From: an uncultured Clostridia bacterium
Lineage (GTDB): Bacteria > Bacillota > Clostridia > Christensenellales > UBA1242
DNA length: 7,166 bases
NCBI GenBank assembly: GCA_947625955.1
Contig: CANQQH010000059.1
Location: 1-7,166 of the forward strand
Direction of reading: 5' to 3'
The notes under the pieces are model-generated. The model ran no database searches and was not told where the DNA came from. It worked only from the letters and a program-made list of their open reading frames with translations. The translations under genes and the position numbers were made by a program. Of this stretch, positions 4,712 through 7,166 are shown piece after piece (position 1 is the stretch's first letter; each line of letters starts with the position of its first letter).

Positions 4712-5893
4712 ATGGAAGAATTTTGCGAATGCGGAACAACCCACAAGCTCTCAACCGAAGAAATTTATGTTGGGCACAGCGCGGCTCAAAAACTCTTGGA
4801 TGCAATCAGGCTTTGTGAGCATAGAAAAGTGCTGGTTTTCTACACGCAAAACTCAAAAAATATCCTTTCATTTATTCAAGACAGCCTCGGCTTTGAAATC
4901 AAGACCTACCTCATGCAAAGTGAGTTTGCGTCAACCTTGGAGGCTGAAAGTATTGAGGACTTTGGCTGCGACTTGGTTGTTGCAATCGGCGAGGAAAGAG
5001 TTATTTCACTTGCAAAGTTCTATGCCTATTCTTTCGAAGCCGAGCTTTATATTTTGCCAATGAAGGATTTTCTTGACTACACCTTTTCAAGCTTCTGCCG
5101 CCTGTTCGATAATGCTCGGTTCAGTTTCTATTCGTCTTGCGAGCCTAAGAAGATATTTGTTCTTTCGGAAAATTGCGACCACGAACTGCAAACGATATAT
5201 ATTGCCAGCAAATTTATCGCCCTTTTCGACGGTGAGGTTGCCGAGTGCGTTTTCAAGCAAAACTTTTGCGCGAGGATGAAAAAATTCTTCAGCGAGGCAC
5301 TCGGCACATTCCTCGCGGGAAAGTGCCTCAGCTTTGAAGACCAGATAACAAAAAACATATGGCTCCTAATTCGCCTTGGGCAGGGCATGAGCTTTTTCGG
5401 GCAGACGAAATATTTCTTTGGCGGGGATCAGGCGATAAGCGAGCAACTTTGCATGATGAAAAAGGCAAACTATTTGGAAGTTGAAACAATTGCGCTCAAA
5501 CTCGTTGTCAATGCGTATTCAAACTTCTTTGCGTCCGTTCCCTACCAGTCGAGTATGAACCTCAACAAGCATATCGACGCGCTTTCAAAGCTTGATAAGC
5601 TTTCGCCAACAATGGTGATGAACATGCTGGTTGACTCTCAACTTCTTTTGTCGCCCGACATACGAAAGCGGTTTTTGAATTATTATCCATATCTAAAAAA
5701 CCAGTTGAAAACGGCGCTTGGCAAGGTCTTTTCAATCCAGGCAAAGGTCGATATCAAGGAAAACTATCTCAAAAAGTTCTCTTTTTCGGCGTTTCATATT
5801 GAGAAAAGCTTCGCGCTTGCCGGCGACATCCACTCTTCGCCGTGCACTCTACATTTGCTTTTGAATTTTGGCTATATGGACAAACTTTTGTGA
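4712..5893 (+). CDS. Divergent glycerol-1-phosphate dehydrogenase-like (AraM/Fe-ADH superfamily) protein, probable pseudoenzyme
   Basis: Active relatives use NAD(P)H and a bound metal to reduce dihydroxyacetone phosphate to sn-glycerol-1-phosphate. The resemblance is by eye. The N-terminal CECGTTH (residues 5-11) is a motif of bacterial AraM-type proteins and is followed by an IYVGHSAAQKL segment. Residues 86-107 match the dinucleotide-binding region, and DYTFSS (122-127) matches the DGYASS segment whose Asp binds metal. GGDQAISEQLCMM (237-249) matches the EHxxSHxxEM region, and CTLHLLLNFGYMDKLL (378-393) matches the family C-terminus. Key residues are missing. The Gly-rich GSG is GEE (93-95), the first metal His is Gln240, and the HG(T/E)KVG segment with the second His reads LEVETIA (255-261). 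Catalysis is therefore doubtful. The length of 393 is normal and the frame is intact. ATG 4712 is chosen because ATG 4667 overlaps the promoter, but no ribosome binding site is visible for either. Confidence 0.8.
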   Translation: MEEFCECGTTHKLSTEEIYVGHSAAQKLLDAIRLCEHRKVLVFYTQNSKNILSFIQDSLGFEIKTYLMQSEFASTLEAESIEDFGCDLVVAIGEERVISLAKFYAYSFEAELYILPMKDFLDYTFSSFCRLFDNARFSFYSSCEPKKIFVLSENCDHELQTIYIASKFIALFDGEVAECVFKQNFCARMKKFFSEALGTFLAGKCLSFEDQITKNIWLLIRLGQGMSFFGQTKYFFGGDQAISEQLCMMKKANYLEVETIALKLVVNAYSNFFASVPYQSSMNLNKHIDALSKLDKLSPTMVMNMLVDSQLLLSPDIRKRFLNYYPYLKNQLKTALGKVFSIQAKVDIKENYLKKFSFSAFHIEKSFALAGDIHSSPCTLHLLLNFGYMDKLL

Positions 5894-5913
5894 ATAAAAA
5901 TCATATTTTTGTT

Positions 5914-5940
5914 AAGCATCTTTTATAGGTGCTTTTTTTT
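5914..5940 (+). terminator. Intrinsic terminator abutting the next start codon
   Basis: AAGCATC (5914-5920) and GGTGCTT (5928-5934) form a 7-bp stem with one T-G pair and a 7-base loop, followed by a T run to 5940. It lies 20 bases after the G1PDH-like stop codon. The run of T ends exactly where ATG 5941 begins, so the terminator fills the space where a ribosome binding site would be. Confidence 0.85.
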
Positions 5941-6360
5941 ATGAAAAATTTTCTTTTGGTGTTATTTCTTTTCATATCTCTTGCAGTGCTGCTGTTGTTT
6001 TCAACAGGAACGCTCGGCTCAGTTTTGAGCGCCAAACAGACCCTTGGTGAGAGCTACTTTTCAACCGACCTTGGTTTTGTTTTGGAAGAGAAGGACAATG
6101 AGTCAATCAAGTATAAAAGCGGAGATGAGGTTGTTGGGGAGTGCATGATGCTTTTGGGCGGCAAAGAGAGGCTAAACCAAATTCAAAACAGGCTTGGGCT
6201 ACTCATCACAAAAAAGTACTTCGTTGACGACAAACTCATCATCGAGGGGGTGTCGAACCTTTTGCCGTATCGCCTGAGCGGCAGGCAGGAAAACATTCAA
6301 ATTTCCTATTCGAACGGCGGTATTGTTGTTGGCAGCCCGATAATTTATGGAAGTTATTGA
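5941..6360 (+). CDS. Small exported or membrane-anchored protein, YwmB-like C-terminus
   Basis: A 139-residue protein with an N-terminal hydrophobic helix (residues 4-22, after MKN) that should act as a signal peptide or anchor, so the rest is probably outside the membrane. No enzyme motif is seen. The ending ISYSNGGIVVGSPIIYGSY, a beta-strand pair ending G-S-P-I-I-x-x-x-Y, recalls the C-terminus of the YwmB (DUF1779, TATA-box-binding-like fold) family. YwmB proteins are usually clearly longer, so this would be a short member. In Bacillus, ywmB lies near murA and spoIID. Here the next gene is SpoIIQ-like, which makes a sporulation or envelope link plausible but unproven. The ATG follows directly on a terminator U-tract and has no ribosome binding site. 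An in-frame GTG at 5929 lies inside the hairpin. Expression may be low or leaderless. Confidence 0.75.
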   Translation: MKNFLLVLFLFISLAVLLLFSTGTLGSVLSAKQTLGESYFSTDLGFVLEEKDNESIKYKSGDEVVGECMMLLGGKERLNQIQNRLGLLITKKYFVDDKLIIEGVSNLLPYRLSGRQENIQISYSNGGIVVGSPIIYGSY

Positions 6361-6402
6361 AAGTATAAAAACAGCAAAAGATGTTAAGTATTCAATTTGT
6401 TT

Positions 6403-6407
6403 GGAGG
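6403..6407 (+). promoter_or_regulatory. Ribosome binding site that fixes the M23 gene start
   Basis: A perfect GGAGG lies seven bases before GTG 6415. The in-frame TTG at 6397 lies upstream of it and is not used. Between the 5941 gene stop (6360) and this site, only AT-rich sequence without a clear sigma-A promoter is seen, so the two genes probably share a transcript. Confidence 0.88.
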
Positions 6408-6414
6408 TGTTATA

Positions 6415-7035
6415 GTGAAAAATTTTTTTAGAAAAGTTGGGAGATTTTTTAAGCGAAATGCGTATGCCTTGGCGGTTTGCGGATGCGTTGTTCTGGTCTT
6501 GACAATGGTGAGCATAACAGCGGCGTCGCTCATCAATAGTTCGAATCAACAAAGCGAGAATCCGCCGGTTAATAGCGACCAAAACATTCCCTCTGTTCCG
6601 TCTGATTCAAGCGAGGTGATTGTTTTTGGCTTGCCGATTGCTGATGCAAATGTCAGCAAGTCGTATGCTGAGGACCACCTGCTCGAAGACCTCACCATCG
6701 GAGGCTGGCAGACGCATCAGGGCATAGACTTCAAGGCAAGCGCGGGAACAAGCGTGGTGGCGGTCTATGACGGCGTTGTTGAAAGCGTTGAAAATTCCAT
6801 GATGGATGGGCTTGTTGTCACAATAAGGCATGCAAACAATCTCAAAAGCGTGTATCGCTGTTTGGATACTGACGCCATGGTGCAGGCTAACGACAAAGTC
6901 ACAAAGGGTCAGGAAATTGGTAAGGTTTCAACCAATCTCACCGAAAAGGGGGACGGCGCGCACTTGCATTTTGAGCTGCTGGAAAACGATAAACTTATCG
7001 ATCCGACCCCATATTTCGACGAAAATGGGAAGTAG
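6415..7035 (+). CDS. Membrane-anchored M23 (LytM-type) peptidase-domain protein, SpoIIQ-like
   Basis: M23 proteins are zinc endopeptidases or peptidase-like binding proteins of the cell wall. The 206-residue protein has a basic N-terminus (KNFFRKVGRFFKR), one transmembrane helix (about 17-40), a Ser/Asn/Pro linker (41-68) and an M23 domain (about 85-203). Zinc ligands are present: H101 and D105 in HQGID, and H185 in HLH (183-185), where H183 is a catalytic His. The other catalytic His, expected in a Y-x-H-x position (H260 of LytM), is replaced by Cys149 in VYRCLD. The short anchor-plus-LytM build, without other domains, resembles SpoIIQ. SpoIIQ pairs with SpoIIIAH across the forespore membranes, and clostridial members keep the zinc site. 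The neighbouring YwmB-like protein fits this. An envelope hydrolase regulator is the alternative. The start codon is GTG. Confidence 0.9.
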   Translation: MKNFFRKVGRFFKRNAYALAVCGCVVLVLTMVSITAASLINSSNQQSENPPVNSDQNIPSVPSDSSEVIVFGLPIADANVSKSYAEDHLLEDLTIGGWQTHQGIDFKASAGTSVVAVYDGVVESVENSMMDGLVVTIRHANNLKSVYRCLDTDAMVQANDKVTKGQEIGKVSTNLTEKGDGAHLHFELLENDKLIDPTPYFDENGK

Positions 7036-7075
7036 CAAACAAATCTACTAGAAATTCTAGTAGATTTTTGTTTGC
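7035..7075 (+). terminator. Long intrinsic terminator between the M23 gene and pyk
   Basis: The left arm 7035-7051 (from the last base of the stop codon) pairs with 7057-7075 around loop AAATT (7052-7056). This gives 17 bp with two unpaired T in the right arm. The inner 8-bp stem TCTACTAG/CTAGTAGA is followed directly by TTTTTGTTTG, so it can act as a terminator alone. A second T-run follows at 7080-7085. Confidence 0.88.
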
Positions 7076-7100
7076 AAAATTTTTTCTAGTTGGCTATACT
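7072..7100 (+). promoter_or_regulatory. Sigma-A promoter of pyk
   Basis: TTGCAA (7072-7077), a 17-bp spacer and TATACT (7095-7100) give a good promoter with expected start near 7107, right at the ribosome binding site AAGAGGA (7107-7113). The -35 box shares its first four bases with the outer arm of the preceding terminator. Confidence 0.7.
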
Positions 7101-7120
7101 TTATTTAAGAGGAATTTGGT

Positions 7121-7166
7121 ATGAGAAAAACCAAGATTATTTGCACGATAGGTCCAGCGTGTGCCG
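7121..7166 (+). CDS. pyk: Pyruvate kinase, N-terminus only (cut by window edge)
   Basis: The visible residues MRKTKIICTIGPACA match the conserved start of pyruvate kinase (M-R-K-T-K-I-x-C-T-I-G-P-A/S). This enzyme transfers phosphate from phosphoenolpyruvate to ADP in the last step of glycolysis. The ATG is seven bases after AAGAGGA (7107-7113), and the gene has its own promoter and an upstream terminator, so it starts a new unit. Only 15 codons are in view, but the motif is very characteristic. Confidence 0.92.
   Translation, partial: MRKTKIICTIGPACA

Noticed and set aside
4641..5063. A 140-codon + strand open frame overlapping the G1PDH-like gene
   Set aside because: Low-complexity, off-frame composition without a ribosome binding site. 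The other frame has a family-like protein.
6363..6391. GTATA at 6363 as the -35 of a forespore sigma factor promoter for the SpoIIQ-like gene
   Set aside because: About 15 bp downstream, the sequence fits the expected GGnnAnAnT -10 pattern poorly.

Overview
The window looks like a chromosomal segment of an AT-rich, Gram-positive-type bacterium, most likely a member of the Clostridia. The evidence is the strong AAGGAG/GGAGG ribosome binding sites, U-tailed intrinsic terminators, sigma-A type promoters, a one-piece tmRNA with encoded CCA, and an M23 protein resembling clostridial SpoIIQ beside a YwmB-like protein. All real genes are on the + strand. There is no sign of a mobile element, CRISPR array or phage gene.

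Layout. (1) Positions 1-2195 form a ribosome-rescue and RNA quality-control block: the 3' two thirds of rnr (RNase R), smpB, and ssrA (tmRNA, 1840-2195, tag AKINANENLALAA). A 141-bp AT-rich spacer between rnr and smpB carries about eleven A-tracts at helical spacing, leading into a strong extended -10 promoter. (2) Positions 2279-3121 encode an unrecognised membrane-anchored protein with a Glu/Lys-rich linker and a coiled coil, closed off by two tandem terminators. (3) Positions 3211-4637 hold a good promoter and a polytopic membrane protein of the lysylphosphatidylglycerol synthase TM-region (YbhN/AglD-like) family. (4) Positions 4712-5893 encode a highly divergent relative of glycerol-1-phosphate dehydrogenase (AraM/iron-containing alcohol dehydrogenase superfamily) that appears to have lost its nucleotide-binding and metal-binding motifs. 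A strong terminator follows whose U-tract abuts the next start codon. (5) Positions 5941-7035 hold a small exported YwmB-like protein and a membrane-anchored M23 (SpoIIQ-like) protein with an altered catalytic residue. (6) A long terminator and a promoter precede the first 15 codons of pyk (pyruvate kinase) at the right edge.

How they work together. SmpB and tmRNA rescue ribosomes stalled on broken mRNAs, and RNase R degrades those mRNAs, so region 1 is a functional unit. The genes from 3211 to 7035 are mostly envelope-associated. The YwmB-like and SpoIIQ-like pair hints at sporulation or a relic of it. The link between the flippase-like protein and the G1PDH-like pseudoenzyme is only positional. 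The parts least explained by known annotation are the phased A-tract array, the probable pseudoenzyme, the coiled-coil protein beside ssrA, and the terminator fused to the start of the 5941 gene.
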